The notes under the pieces were generated by a model. The model did no database searches and was not told the origin of the DNA. It saw only the letters and a program-made list of their open reading frames with translations. DNA of 64,000 bases from Pseudomonas sp. ANT_J12 (GTDB taxonomy: Bacteria > Pseudomonadota > Gammaproteobacteria > Pseudomonadales > Pseudomonadaceae): positions 1-64,000 of the forward strand of contig NZ_VOBN01000008.1 in the NCBI RefSeq assembly GCF_008370045.1, in the 5' to 3' direction. This document shows positions 43,665-52,615 of this stretch, piece by piece (position 1 is the stretch's first letter; every line of letters starts with the position of its first letter). The position numbers and the translations under genes are program-made.

Positions 43665-43916
43665 ATGAAGACTGGACTGTACATCATCGAATACAAGCTT
43701 CACGGACAGACGAAGTCCTTCATCATCCGCGCGCAGACCATGAGCAATGCCCAGGCCTGGCATTGGGCGAGTTGTGATGCGGGGATCGCGCCGATACCGA
43801 AACCCGGACGGCCGCCGCTCAAGGTCGTGTCCAAGCCCATGGCAGAAAAATACGGACTGACCGAGGTCAAGTGGAAGGAATCGGCGACGTTGAACTGGGC
43901 GCAGGTATCGACGTGA
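43665..43916 (+). CDS. DUF6555-like small protein
   Basis: An 83-residue protein, MKTGLYIIEYKLHGQTKSFI followed by IRAQTMSNAQAWHWASCDAG. The pattern IRAxxMxxAxAWHWASCDAG, then a conserved PMAEKYGxxxVxW segment, fits a Pseudomonas small-protein family I know as DUF6555. It is soluble and uncharacterised. A strong GGAGGGGG site lies before the ATG. Confidence 0.65.
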   Translation: MKTGLYIIEYKLHGQTKSFIIRAQTMSNAQAWHWASCDAGIAPIPKPGRPPLKVVSKPMAEKYGLTEVKWKESATLNWAQVST

Positions 43917-44249
43917 GGCCGGCGCTGGCGCTGTCCAGGCAACCTGGTTGCCGTTCAGATGATCCGAACGCTGTCTTTTCGCAGAGAACAGGGCGACACC
44001 CTGCTGCTGCCCCACGATCCGTCATCGTTGACCATCACCGCTTCCCAGGGACCTGCGTCGCTCGTGATCTGCCGGTTCTGGTTCGATGCCAGCAGCTTCC
44101 AGGCCATGCTGTTCGCATTGCCGTGGCTGATCCACATCAAGCATCAGCCGCGCCTACAAGGCGTATTTCGGACGCTCGCTACGGGACGACAACAGCCAAG
44201 AGCACGTTTGAAGGCAGCAATCCTTGTATTGATCTGCCAGAGCTTTCGC
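43917..44249. other. unassigned stretch between DUF6555-like gene and exported protein gene
   Basis: A plus-strand frame from 43959 (MIRTLSFRREQGDTLLLPHD) is open to 44360 but overlaps the 3' end of the well-supported minus gene. A short frame near 44143 (SRAYKAYFGRSLRDDNSQEH) looks protein-like, so this may be a degraded small gene. Neither is supported well enough to call. Confidence 0.3.
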
Positions 44250-45650
44250 TCAAGGCTGCTTGCGATACATCCCCGTCAGCATGTCCTGGGAATCCGGCGC
44301 GGCGTTGTAGTTGATCACCGCAAAGTTTTTCACCAGTTGGAGGTGATACGGGCCATGTAGTTTGGACGCTTGCGGCTCGCGCACGATGATCAGGTTGTCG
44401 GCTTCCATCGGTACGATGTGATGCTCGGTCGCGATGTCCTTCAAGGTTGCGGCGTCTTTCAAGGTCACGGTAAATTCCGCCACTTCTCGGCCCTGGGCAT
44501 CGCGGTCGGGCAGGATGTTCAAGTCCAGGTCGCCATCACGCCCGAGGAAGTCCCGGCGCATTTGGTAATGGCCGCTGCGCTGGTCGCGCTCGACTTCGCT
44601 GAGTTTGGTGTATTCCGGTTCACGCTGTTCATAGTGCAGCTGAATCGCCAGTTCGCGGTCGTCCCCCTTGGCGCCGCTGACCCAAGTGCCGATGTAGTTG
44701 TAGGGTTTGACCTTTTCCTGGGTAAGGCGCCAGATGCCCGTCTGACGACCCTCGTCGGTGTATTCGAGAAGGCCGAAGTGGGTGTCGCTGGAGTCTTCCC
44801 GACCCCCCACCAGTTTGATCGGTTCGCCATTGCCGCCCTTGGTGTAGCGCACTTCGCCGATGATCACCTCGCCCTGCTGCTGGTACCAGAGTTCTACCGG
44901 GATCTTGCCATTGAGGGTCCCGGCGAGCATCTGTGGATCGTCGTTGACCGGTCCTTCCAGGCTCGGTTGTTCGTGCCACTGGCCGTCCTTCCATTCGCCG
45001 GTGGTACGCAGCATATAGCCACCAGGCATGCTGGAGTTTTCGCCAAACTCGGTCGCTGGCACGTCTTCCTGGGTGTACGTAGAAAGCTGCGCCAGCTCGC
45101 CGTCGTGCATTTTCCATTTCGTAAAGCGCATCCAGCAGCAGCCCCGGTCGGTTTGCGTATGCAGAATGCCGTCCTGCGGAGTGACCGAGAACATCCCGCC
45201 GCTGACGCCTTTCGCCATGTCGGTCAGCGCACGGTTGAGGACCCACTGGTTTTGCTGCGGGTCCTGCAGATAGATGTCGAACTGCGCCTCGTAGTCCTTT
45301 TCGGGATGGGTGCCGTTGCGAATCGCCAGATCCTGATGGCCATCGGAGTCGAAGTCGGCGAAGTACAACAAGCCTCCATTGCCGAGCAACTCGGGATCGG
45401 CTTTGCCGTCGCGTTCCCTGGGCACATTGCCGGCCTGGGTCTGCAATTGCTGCAGGGTTTGGAGGGTGTTTTTGTCGCGCACCGTGATGAGCGCTGGCAT
45501 CAGTTGACGCGGTTCGCTCGGCGGCTCGGGGAACAGCACGTCGACCAGGTATTTCCCAGTCGGATCGTTGACCGCAAACGACAGCGGTTCGGCCACGGCC
45601 GGGGCCGCTAGGACCATGGAAAAGAGCACACCACTGACGAGCGAACGCAT
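44250..45650 (-). CDS. exported protein of unknown function
   Basis: About 466 residues with a signal peptide (MRSLVSGVLFSMVLAAPAVA). The N-terminal half holds an FG-GAP/VCBS-like calcium-loop segment (YFADFDSDGHQDLAIRNG). The second half is strand-rich with regularly spaced elements (GEWKDGQWHEQPSLEG, GTLNGKIPVELWYQQQGE, GTWVSGAKGDDRELAIQLHY), resembling repeated lipocalin-like sheets. Start 45650 follows AAGGAAG; the frame is open to 45695. Neighbouring gene 45739-46338 also encodes an exported protein in the same direction. Confidence 0.7.
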   Translation of the reverse strand: MRSLVSGVLFSMVLAAPAVAEPLSFAVNDPTGKYLVDVLFPEPPSEPRQLMPALITVRDKNTLQTLQQLQTQAGNVPRERDGKADPELLGNGGLLYFADFDSDGHQDLAIRNGTHPEKDYEAQFDIYLQDPQQNQWVLNRALTDMAKGVSGGMFSVTPQDGILHTQTDRGCCWMRFTKWKMHDGELAQLSTYTQEDVPATEFGENSSMPGGYMLRTTGEWKDGQWHEQPSLEGPVNDDPQMLAGTLNGKIPVELWYQQQGEVIIGEVRYTKGGNGEPIKLVGGREDSSDTHFGLLEYTDEGRQTGIWRLTQEKVKPYNYIGTWVSGAKGDDRELAIQLHYEQREPEYTKLSEVERDQRSGHYQMRRDFLGRDGDLDLNILPDRDAQGREVAEFTVTLKDAATLKDIATEHHIVPMEADNLIIVREPQASKLHGPYHLQLVKNFAVINYNAAPDSQDMLTGMYRKQP

Positions 45651-45738
45651 ACAACGCTTCCTTGCGGTAAATTCGGGGCCGCCGTGTAGCGGCAAACGGG
45701 GGGGTTATCGAAAAAGTGGCCAGCCTTGAACCGGCGAT

Positions 45739-46338
45739 TCACTCATCGGCATTGCAATCGACATCGCCTGCGCCCATGTGATCGAAGCCAGTCAACATCA
45801 CCAACGTCAGCCCGTTGGAGGAGTCAGCCTGGACACTGGTGTCCATGATGTTTTCCGGCAAGGCCCCCTGCTCCGCTTCGGATAACGAATAGGCTTCGGC
45901 ACGCGGCAACTTGAACGCCCTTCGGACCTCGACCTCGTTGAACGTGCCCTTGAGCACGAGCGTGACCTGTTGCAACTCCCCATGCTCCCAGCTCAGTTCC
46001 ACGTCCTTCGCGAGCGGGTGAACCCGGGCAGCCAGGCGTGCGGGAAACTCGGGGCCTTCTGCGTAGGCCGCAGCGTTGGTGCACGGATCGCCCTGATTTT
46101 CGTAGCCTTTCAAGGCGCAGTTGAAGCGCTTGTCACGATGCCCCAGCGTCTTCTCCAGGTAGCAACCAAACTCGCTGGAAGACAGGCGCGGCCATGCCAA
46201 TACGTCGACGCTGGCTGGCGGCAGGTCCGCAGCCAAGGCTTGATGGCTACAGGTAAACACTACGATGAAGGCGCACAACAAACGTAAAAGTGTCGCTGGC
46301 CGAGGGGATATGGAGGTCTTGAGCGAAGGGATAACCAC
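45739..46338 (-). CDS. exported protein of unknown function
   Basis: A 199-residue protein with an N-terminal membrane or signal segment (LLRLLCAFIVVFTCSHQALA). The mature part has four cysteines (FGCYLEKTLG, FNCALKGYENQGDPC, DVDCNADE). No family is recognised. It is 88 bp upstream of the exported protein gene at 44250-45650 on the same strand, so the two may be cotranscribed. Confidence 0.6.
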   Translation of the reverse strand: MVIPSLKTSISPRPATLLRLLCAFIVVFTCSHQALAADLPPASVDVLAWPRLSSSEFGCYLEKTLGHRDKRFNCALKGYENQGDPCTNAAAYAEGPEFPARLAARVHPLAKDVELSWEHGELQQVTLVLKGTFNEVEVRRAFKLPRAEAYSLSEAEQGALPENIMDTSVQADSSNGLTLVMLTGFDHMGAGDVDCNADE

Positions 46339-46419
46339 GTTATTGCACCCTGCCTTTTTGAAGTAAGGGCCGTGATCAAAGAAATAACGCGGCGACTTCA
46401 GACGTTCCCAAATAACTGC

Positions 46420-46448
46420 GTGGCGCCTACTTCGAAAGTAGATGCCAC
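46420..46448. terminator. inverted repeat between two minus-strand genes
   Basis: GTGGCGCCTACTT and AAGTAGATGCCAC pair with two mismatches around a short loop. It lies just downstream of the gene at 46473-46772. Confidence 0.5.
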
Positions 46449-46472
46449 GTGCATCAGTTCTACGCAGTGCGC

Positions 46473-46772
46473 TTAGTGCGCATTAAGCAGCGCGAAGACA
46501 GCAATCAATGCCCACAACACCGACACATATTGCATAGGCACAAAGAACAACGTGTTTTTCTTGCGAAAGACGACTTCGCCACCGGTGGCTGGATCAATGT
46601 AGGTTTTGCCCGGCTGGTTATTCAGTTTGTGGCCAACGAAGGCGTTGACGGCCGCGCCCACCAACAGACCGAAACCCAGACCGAACCCGCCGAAGAGCCC
46701 TACAAAAGGAATCATGCAGACCAACGGGATAATGATCGAAAGAACGCCCCATCCTTGCCAAATAATAAACAT
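46473..46772 (-). CDS. small membrane protein
   Basis: About 99 residues with three hydrophobic segments: a glycine-rich pair (SIIIPLVCMIPFVGLFGGFG followed by LGFGLLVGAAVNAFVG) and a C-terminal helix (VSVLWALIAVFALLNA). Between them is a cytoplasmic-looking loop TYIDPATGGEVVFRKKNTLF. ATG 46772 has AGGGAAGA upstream; 46790 is an alternative without a site. Function unknown. Confidence 0.65.
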   Translation of the reverse strand: MFIIWQGWGVLSIIIPLVCMIPFVGLFGGFGLGFGLLVGAAVNAFVGHKLNNQPGKTYIDPATGGEVVFRKKNTLFFVPMQYVSVLWALIAVFALLNAH

Positions 46773-46894
46773 CACTCTTCCCTGATTCATTTTTGAGGCG
46801 CGCAATCTAACAACAAACAGTGGGCGCAGCAACAAATTGAAACAGGTTGTCGGCATCTTGATGAATCATCGTTGAGCAATCACAGGCCGAGCCC

Positions 46895-47893
46895 TCAAGG
46901 GTCAACCTGCCCCATCATTTCAGCGACCGTTTCCTGGCGATTGGCATAACGCTGGGCCAACACTGCACACACCATCAATTGAATCTGGTGAAACAGCATC
47001 AGCGGCAAAATCAGCACACCCAAGGTGCTGCCCGCGAATAACACCTGGGCCATCGGCACCCCGGTCGCCAGGCTTTTCTTCGAACCGCAGAAGAGAATGG
47101 TGATGCGGTCTTCCTGATTGAAGCCGAAGACTTTGCCCAGCACGGTGGCTGCGACCAGTACCAACGCGAGGACGATGCAGCAAGCGACCACCAGCCCGGC
47201 CAGTTCCCACAGCGGAATCTGGTGCCAGATGCCTTCATTCACCGCCTCGCTGAACGCACCGTAGACCACCAGCAGGATCGAGCCCTGATCGACGAATTTC
47301 AGCCAACTCTTGTTGCGCGCCACCCAGTTGCCGACCCAGCGACGAGCGATCTGCCCAGCCACGAATGGCAGTAACAATTGCACGCTGATTTTCAGGATTG
47401 CATCGAGGGTCGAGCCGCCATCGCCGTGCACATTGAGCAGCAACGTCACCAGCAGCGGCGTAAGGAAGATCCCGAACAGGCTGGACGCCGCCGCACTGCA
47501 AATCGCCGCCGGCACGTTACCCCGCGCCAGCGAGGTGAAGGCAATCGCCGATTGCACGGTGGCGGGCAGCGCGCAGAGGTAGAGCATGCCCATGTACAGG
47601 TCTTTGCCGATCAGCGGCGACAGCACCGGTTTGAGCGCCAGACCAATCAAGGGGAACAGGACAAAGGTCAGGCTGAAGATCAGCAAATGCAGGCGCCAGT
47701 GGCCGGCGCCGGCGATGATCGATTCGCGGGAGAGTTTGGCGCCATGCAGGAAGAACAGCAGGCCGATGGCAAGGTTGGTCAGCCAGCCAAAGCCGACCGC
47801 GACCTGGCCGCTGGCGGGCAGAAAACTGGCGAGAATCACCACGCTGATCAGGGTCAGGGTGAAGTTGTCGGGCAAGAAACGGGGACGGGTCAT
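46895..47893 (-). CDS. bile-acid:sodium symporter-family carrier (YfeH-like)
   Basis: About 332 residues and ten hydrophobic helices. Key motifs are FLHGAKLSRESI in helix 2, LCALPATVQSAIAFTSLARGNVPA (the central crossover region) and FCGSKKSLATGVPMAQVLF. These define the SBF-like/YfeH branch of the bile acid:sodium symporter family; bacterial substrates are mostly unknown. Start 47893 (MTRPRFLPDNF) is preferred over 47947. Confidence 0.85.
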   Translation of the reverse strand: MTRPRFLPDNFTLTLISVVILASFLPASGQVAVGFGWLTNLAIGLLFFLHGAKLSRESIIAGAGHWRLHLLIFSLTFVLFPLIGLALKPVLSPLIGKDLYMGMLYLCALPATVQSAIAFTSLARGNVPAAICSAAASSLFGIFLTPLLVTLLLNVHGDGGSTLDAILKISVQLLLPFVAGQIARRWVGNWVARNKSWLKFVDQGSILLVVYGAFSEAVNEGIWHQIPLWELAGLVVACCIVLALVLVAATVLGKVFGFNQEDRITILFCGSKKSLATGVPMAQVLFAGSTLGVLILPLMLFHQIQLMVCAVLAQRYANRQETVAEMMGQVDP

Positions 47894-47998
47894 CTTCAGG
47901 TATCCGGGCGCCAGGAACAGTGTCGCCACTCTAACGCGCCGTCCCATGACCGACTAACGCCAACAAGCCAGTAGATGTCGGCAAAAGGACATATATGC

Positions 47999-48274
47999 TT
48001 ACATTAATCGGACTCGGCTCAGCCCAGGGTGGTAATCCCCGCCCGCCACTGCCCGCAAATACGCCGCATCCGCCTCGACCCGCAGGTCACGCCACTCCTC
48101 CCAATTCACGATGCCTTGGCGATCCATTTCATCGGCCTGGCGCAGCAGCTCTTCATGGTAGGCATCGGGACATTCCATGCGCAGCGCGCAGTTGTCGAGT
48201 GCACGATGCCAGGCATCCAGCGCGTAGAGCCGCTGTTCTTGAGCCAGGGTCAGCAAGTTTTTGAATGATTTCAT
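47999..48274 (-). CDS. small helical protein, end of the diiron-methyltransferase operon
   Basis: A 91-residue soluble protein with two acidic helices (LLTLAQEQRLYALDAWHRAL and DAYHEELLRQADEMDRQG) and a WEEWRDLRVEADAAYLRAVA segment. It starts 21 bp after the methyltransferase gene on the same strand. No family is recognised. It could be an independent Pseudomonas small protein or an accessory factor of the operon. Confidence 0.6.
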   Translation of the reverse strand: MKSFKNLLTLAQEQRLYALDAWHRALDNCALRMECPDAYHEELLRQADEMDRQGIVNWEEWRDLRVEADAAYLRAVAGGDYHPGLSRVRLM

Positions 48275-48295
48275 GACGGTATCCTGCAAAAGGAA

Positions 48296-49234
48296 CTACA
48301 CCGGTAGTCGTCGCGTGACGATCAGCTCAACGGCGGCAATTCGATCAACCTGCTCGTAACCCGACTCCAGCAATTCCTCTCCGAACACGTCCGGGTCGAG
48401 TTCCCGGTACTGCCAGTCCAGCGCCGGGCGGTCCAGCGTCGCTTGCACTGACGCGAGAAACGGGTCCTGGCCATCAACAATGGCGACGCCGGTATACAGC
48501 ACCAGCGACCCGCCCATGGATAACCGCTCAATCGATTCGCGGACGATCCGCACGGACAGGTCGGCGCCTAATGCATCACCGCCATGTCGATAGGCGCGTT
48601 GCCGGGAATCCTTCATGTACGGCGGGTTGGCGACGATCAGGTCGAAGCGCCCTTCTACCTCGTTGAGCACATTGCTGGCGTGACAGGCCAGGTTCTTCAA
48701 GCCTGCCAATTCAGCGTTGATCCGGGTGAAGTCGAGCGCTTTGGGATTGATATCGACCGCCAGGACTTCAGCCTGGGGACACGCCCGGGCGATGAGCATC
48801 GCGCCGGCGCCGGTCCCGCAGCCGATGTCGACCGCGCGCTGGATGTCGCCAACGGTTGAGCGCAAATGCCGTTCGATCGTTTGCGCAAAACGATAGGTAT
48901 CGGGGCCGAAGAACACCGAATCTTCCTGGGTGGTCGGAAAGGCAGAATGCACCAGCAACAGGTTATCCAGCGACGACCATCTGACCGTGCTTTTGAGTCG
49001 CAGGTGGTCGCGTTCCAGCAGCCCAGCTTCGATCAACTCCTGCTCAACGTTCGAGGGCAGCAAGCTCGGTTCAAAGGGCCGGTTCCAGCCAAACGCATCA
49101 CGCAATGTTTTGCCGATAGCGTTGCCCTTCCGCTCGTTGACCCGTTGATGAGTGACGGGTGTCGGCGTCACGAACCTGTAGTTGCTTTCGCGCAACCAAT
49201 GGCCCAGTTGCAACACTGCCTGCTGTCCATTCAT
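48296..49234 (-). CDS. class I SAM-dependent methyltransferase with NPPY motif
   Basis: A 312-residue enzyme: an N-terminal helical region (about 1-120), then AVDIGCGTGAGAMLIAR (SAM motif I), VLAVDINPKALDF and DLIVANPPY (NPPY at 203-206). NPPY marks methyltransferases that modify a planar nitrogen, as in HemK/PrmC and N6-adenine enzymes. Its start overlaps the stop of the diiron-oxidase-like gene (49231-49234), so the pair is translationally coupled. The substrate is probably the product or partner of that protein, which is inference. Confidence 0.82.
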   Translation of the reverse strand: MNGQQAVLQLGHWLRESNYRFVTPTPVTHQRVNERKGNAIGKTLRDAFGWNRPFEPSLLPSNVEQELIEAGLLERDHLRLKSTVRWSSLDNLLLVHSAFPTTQEDSVFFGPDTYRFAQTIERHLRSTVGDIQRAVDIGCGTGAGAMLIARACPQAEVLAVDINPKALDFTRINAELAGLKNLACHASNVLNEVEGRFDLIVANPPYMKDSRQRAYRHGGDALGADLSVRIVRESIERLSMGGSLVLYTGVAIVDGQDPFLASVQATLDRPALDWQYRELDPDVFGEELLESGYEQVDRIAAVELIVTRRLPV

Positions 49235-50649
49235 GCCGGTAGCCCCTTGATGTTCTCGCTCATCGCTTTGACGAACTCACGGGTGGCATAGAGCCCGGCC
49301 GGTGTCGCGTGCATGGCGGGACACATGAAATCCTTGAGCAACGACATCTTTTCACCGGGCGCACAGTGCTTGAGATCGCGGATCAACCCTTGCAGGTCCG
49401 GGTCGGTTTGCACGAGCGAAGTCGGGACTTCCAGTGCCCCGGAGGACTTGCCTCTGAACTGGAATCGAAAAGCGTTGGTCGCGCTTTCTTCGACCACCCG
49501 CTCGCCGGCAATCCAGTCCCAAAGCAGCTGTTTTTCATAGCCCGAAAACACCCCGAACATCGGCGCGCCTGCGCCATCGATCAAGGTCCAGAAGCGACTA
49601 TTGGCGGGGTCTTCATCGCGCTTGATCCAGCCTTTTTTCAGCAAGGCCTCAAGAAAGGCCGGGATCTGATGCGGCGTGGCCAACCACTGGTTGATGGTCC
49701 GACCTTCGAGGCGGCAATAGTCGGAGTGCATGTGCTGGCCGAACGATCTTTTGCGTTCGAGCATGGCGATGACTTCCTGCTCCAGGTCGAAAGACTGGAT
49801 GACCGCCGTCGAGCCAATCCCCAGTTCATTGAGCTTGTAGCCTTGCACGACACGCCGATAAAACTCATCACGCTCGGCCCCCATCGGCATCAGCGACAGC
49901 ACGCTCTGGGCTGCCTTGCGCGCATGGCCGGTGCTGGCATTGTCGATGGTCACGTGCAAGGTGAAATAGTGCGGATCAATGCCCAGTTCATTCAACTCGA
50001 ACGAGGTGATCAGCAAGTGCAACGGCAGCTGTTCATAACCCAGGTTGTAGCCGATTACTTCAGGCAGAAACGCCGCGCCATGCTGCCCCAGCGCCAATTG
50101 GATAGCGCCCTGCACGTAATAATCATCCGCCAGCGAATAGCCGGGGTCGCAGTCCACATCGGCGATCAGTTTTTGATACAGCGCCACATGATTGAGCGCG
50201 GGGTCGCCGTCGCCCAACTCTTCCAGGTACGTGCGAATCAACCCATGAAACCGATAGTCCGCCCAATGCGGCAACAGCCCGTAAAGCCAGGCGCCGTCCA
50301 CCCGTTTGGTCGGCGCGACATGCTGCAGGAAAAACATCGCATGACTGCGGCCGCTGAAAAATCGCCGGGGGCCGCCCGCATGCCGCTCTTGCAGGTACGC
50401 CGAATACTGCTCGGCAACCCTCGCCACACCTTGCTCGATCCAGCCTTCAAGTTGCTCCGGCGTGGTCGGCACCTCACCGTTTGCGTGGTCGGCGCGGGCC
50501 AGTTCTCGCTGTAGAAAATCGGTAACGTCGACCTGGCGTAATTTTTCGCTCGGTTGCATCAAGGCGTCATAGACGGTTTTTGCCGGATCGCCGTCGGCTA
50601 CCGCAGGATGACCTATTGGCGTTCCTGTAAGGGTCTGAAGGGAGGTCAT
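49231..50649 (-). CDS. haem-oxygenase-like diiron (iron-containing redox enzyme) protein
   Basis: About 472 residues. The core has EVIGYNLGYEQLPLHLLITS (about 197-216) and LHVTIDNASTGHARKA (about 231-246). These carry the Glu, His-x3-Asp and second His expected for diiron ligands in haem-oxygenase-like diiron oxidases (HDOs such as UndA or BesC). The protein is about twice the length of simple HDOs and has a C-terminal extension of about 200 residues (WIKRDEDPANSRFWTLID, GYEKQLLWDWIAGERVVEES). ATG 50649 follows AGGTGG. It heads a three-gene operon with a methyltransferase. Substrate unknown; oxidative C-C or C-H chemistry is typical of the fold. Confidence 0.75.
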   Translation of the reverse strand: MTSLQTLTGTPIGHPAVADGDPAKTVYDALMQPSEKLRQVDVTDFLQRELARADHANGEVPTTPEQLEGWIEQGVARVAEQYSAYLQERHAGGPRRFFSGRSHAMFFLQHVAPTKRVDGAWLYGLLPHWADYRFHGLIRTYLEELGDGDPALNHVALYQKLIADVDCDPGYSLADDYYVQGAIQLALGQHGAAFLPEVIGYNLGYEQLPLHLLITSFELNELGIDPHYFTLHVTIDNASTGHARKAAQSVLSLMPMGAERDEFYRRVVQGYKLNELGIGSTAVIQSFDLEQEVIAMLERKRSFGQHMHSDYCRLEGRTINQWLATPHQIPAFLEALLKKGWIKRDEDPANSRFWTLIDGAGAPMFGVFSGYEKQLLWDWIAGERVVEESATNAFRFQFRGKSSGALEVPTSLVQTDPDLQGLIRDLKHCAPGEKMSLLKDFMCPAMHATPAGLYATREFVKAMSENIKGLPA

Positions 50650-50783
50650 AGGTCCACCTGGCAGTGTCAAATCTCAAGGAATCCCGGCATTTCGCCGCTC
50701 TAATTCTTACGATTCACCTCGCTTCGGAACATTCATTTAATTTCACGGCTGTCCGGTGGACGGCCATATATCCCTTGTTTTGC

Positions 50784-51185
50784 TCACTTCACCGGTTTCG
50801 ATGTATTGAGCTTCACCGCCTCGCGAATCAACGCTTTCAACGCGGTTTCATTGATTTTTTCGCCCTCGCGAATATCGATGGCCCGCCGGGTGTTGCCTTC
50901 AAGGCTGGCGTTGAACAGGCCCGAAGGGTCTTCCAGCGACGCCCCCTTGGCGAAGGTCATTTTCACCACGGACTTGTACGTCTCGCCGGTGCAAATGATG
51001 CCGGCGTGGGACCACACCGGAACGCCCCGCCACTTCACTTCCTCGACCACGTCGGGGTCGGCCTTGTGGATGAGCGCGCGGACCTGCGCCAGGGTCTTGC
51101 CCCGCCAATCGCCCAGCCCAGTGATGATCCCGTCGATTTGCGAAGAGGCCGCGCCGCGTTCCTCTGCGTCCGTTTCCTGGTTCAT
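50784..51185 (-). CDS. DUF1801 domain protein
   Basis: A 133-residue protein with LGDWRGKTLAQVRALIHKAD, EEVKWRGVPVWSHAGIIC and YKSVVKMTFAKGASLEDPSG. This is the DUF1801/YdhG-like fold (SCP-like beta-alpha sheet). The real start is 51185 (MNQETDAEERG). Members are small and stress-linked in some species, but the function is not established. It is divergent from the GST gene. Confidence 0.82.
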   Translation of the reverse strand: MNQETDAEERGAASSQIDGIITGLGDWRGKTLAQVRALIHKADPDVVEEVKWRGVPVWSHAGIICTGETYKSVVKMTFAKGASLEDPSGLFNASLEGNTRRAIDIREGEKINETALKALIREAVKLNTSKPVK

Positions 51186-51344
51186 GGTGGGCCTCGCTCG
51201 TGTGGGTTGCCGACTGTTGAGTATTGCCGACGCAAGATTTTTCTCCAGGCGCCACGACCGCTGGGCCTGTCGCCTCGCGCATCCGGCAACCTCGGCCGAT
51301 AATTGCAACGTCGTGGGCTGCACACGTTCATCGAGGACCGAAAG

Positions 51345-52007
51345 ATGCCGCTGACTCTTTACTACCATCCGCTCTCGTCGTTCTGCCACAAAGTGCTGAC
51401 GGCGCTGTACGAAAATGGCGTCGAGTTCGAGAAGAGGATCGTTGACCTGACCGACGAGGCCGACCGGGCGGAGCTTCAGGCGCTGTGGCCGATCGGCAAG
51501 TTCCCCGTCATCCATGATCACGCGCGCGAGCAGGATGTGCCGGAATCCACGATCATCATCGAGTACGTGGACCAGTGTTATCCCGGCCCGCATCGCCTGG
51601 TTCCGCAGGAGTGGGAGACCGCACTGGAGGCGCGTTTGTGGGACCGGTTTTTCGATCACTATGTGCAGGGGCCCATGCAACGGATCGTGGCTGACCGCCT
51701 GTTCGCCGCCCATGGCGATTTGACCAAGGAACGCGCCCTGCTGACCACGGCGTACCAGATGCTGGAGCGGCGGATGGCGTCGAGAATCTGGGTCGCCAGC
51801 GAGGCGTTCAGCCTGGCCGATTGCGCGGCGGTCCCGGCGTTGTTCTACGCCAGTACGCTGGTGCCGTTCCCCAATGACTACGGGCACTTGAGCGCCTATT
51901 TTGAGCGGTTGATGCAGAGGCCGTCGGTGCAGCGGGTCATCGATGAAGCCAAGCCGTATTTTCAGTTTTATCCGTTTGCGGAGGCGATACCGTTGCGGTT
52001 CCGGTGA
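51345..52007 (+). CDS. glutathione S-transferase
   Basis: A 220-residue GST. The thioredoxin-like N-terminal domain has MPLTLYYHPLSSFCHKVLTA (candidate catalytic Ser/Cys), GKFPVIHD with the cis-proline and VPESTIIIEYVD (the ES motif that binds the gamma-glutamyl group). The C-terminal helical domain has FSLADCAAVPALFYA. AGGACCG precedes the start. The substrate is not predictable. Confidence 0.88.
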   Translation: MPLTLYYHPLSSFCHKVLTALYENGVEFEKRIVDLTDEADRAELQALWPIGKFPVIHDHAREQDVPESTIIIEYVDQCYPGPHRLVPQEWETALEARLWDRFFDHYVQGPMQRIVADRLFAAHGDLTKERALLTTAYQMLERRMASRIWVASEAFSLADCAAVPALFYASTLVPFPNDYGHLSAYFERLMQRPSVQRVIDEAKPYFQFYPFAEAIPLRFR

Positions 52008-52030
52008 TCCGTACGGCTAACACAATAACT

Positions 52031-52162
52031 GTGGCGAGGGGGCTTGCCCCCGTTGGGCTGCGGAGCGGCCCCAAAACCTGAAAATGAGGTGTGTCAGGGC
52101 TACCAAGTACCATGGTTTACGACTGCTCCGCAGCCGAACGGGGGCAAGCCCCCTCGCCACAA
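52031..52162. repeat. REPIN of the GTGGCGAGGGGGCTTGCCCC class
   Basis: Inverted arms GTGGCGAGGGGGCTTGCCCC and GGGGCAAGCCCCCTCGCCAC are about 132 bp apart. Each has an adjacent GGCTGCGGAGC or GCTCCGCAGCC sub-palindrome. It lies between convergent genes. Confidence 0.88.
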
Positions 52163-52165
52163 GGA

Positions 52166-52555
52166 TCACTGCGCCTGAAAAGTCTCGAGGTAAGCCAGCA
52201 GGTTTTCGATCTTTTCCTGATCGCTGATGCCCCAGAAGATCATCCGGGTCCCGGCCACCACGCTTTTGGGGTCTTCGATGTACTTGGCCAGGGTTTCGCG
52301 GGTCCAGACCACACCGGAGGATTTCATCGCCTCTGAATATTGATAGCCCTCGGTGCTGCCAGCGGTGCGGCCGATCACACCGTTGAGCACGGGGCCAAAA
52401 CCCGGTCGCGCCGATTCGCCGACTTGATGGCAGCCACCGCAGGTGCGGGTGAACAGTTTCCCGCCCGCTTCGGCATCGCCGGCCGCGTGAGCCCCGTTGC
52501 CGAACAATCCTGTGGTGAGCAATAAAGCGATAGTCAGTACGCCAGCCTGGTTCAT
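52166..52555 (-). CDS. periplasmic class I cytochrome c
   Basis: A 129-residue precursor with a signal peptide ending at about residue 25 (GNGAHA). It has one haem site C39-G-G-C-H43, the GFGPVLNGVIGR loop and axial Met105 in AGTRMIFWG. This is the short cytochrome c2/c-type plan that shuttles electrons in the periplasm. No cognate oxidase or dehydrogenase is adjacent. Confidence 0.9.
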   Translation of the reverse strand: MNQAGVLTIALLLTTGLFGNGAHAAGDAEAGGKLFTRTCGGCHQVGESARPGFGPVLNGVIGRTAGSTEGYQYSEAMKSSGVVWTRETLAKYIEDPKSVVAGTRMIFWGISDQEKIENLLAYLETFQAQ

Positions 52556-52615
52556 ATAGCGGCTCTCGAAAAAACGAGCGGCTATTTCATCACGACCGGC
52601 GCCCGGACCGAAGCA

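Noticed and set aside
43959..44360. 133-codon plus-strand frame MIRTLSFRREQ
   Set aside because: It overlaps the 3' end of the exported-protein gene and has no recognisable family. It is kept only as a possible degraded gene.
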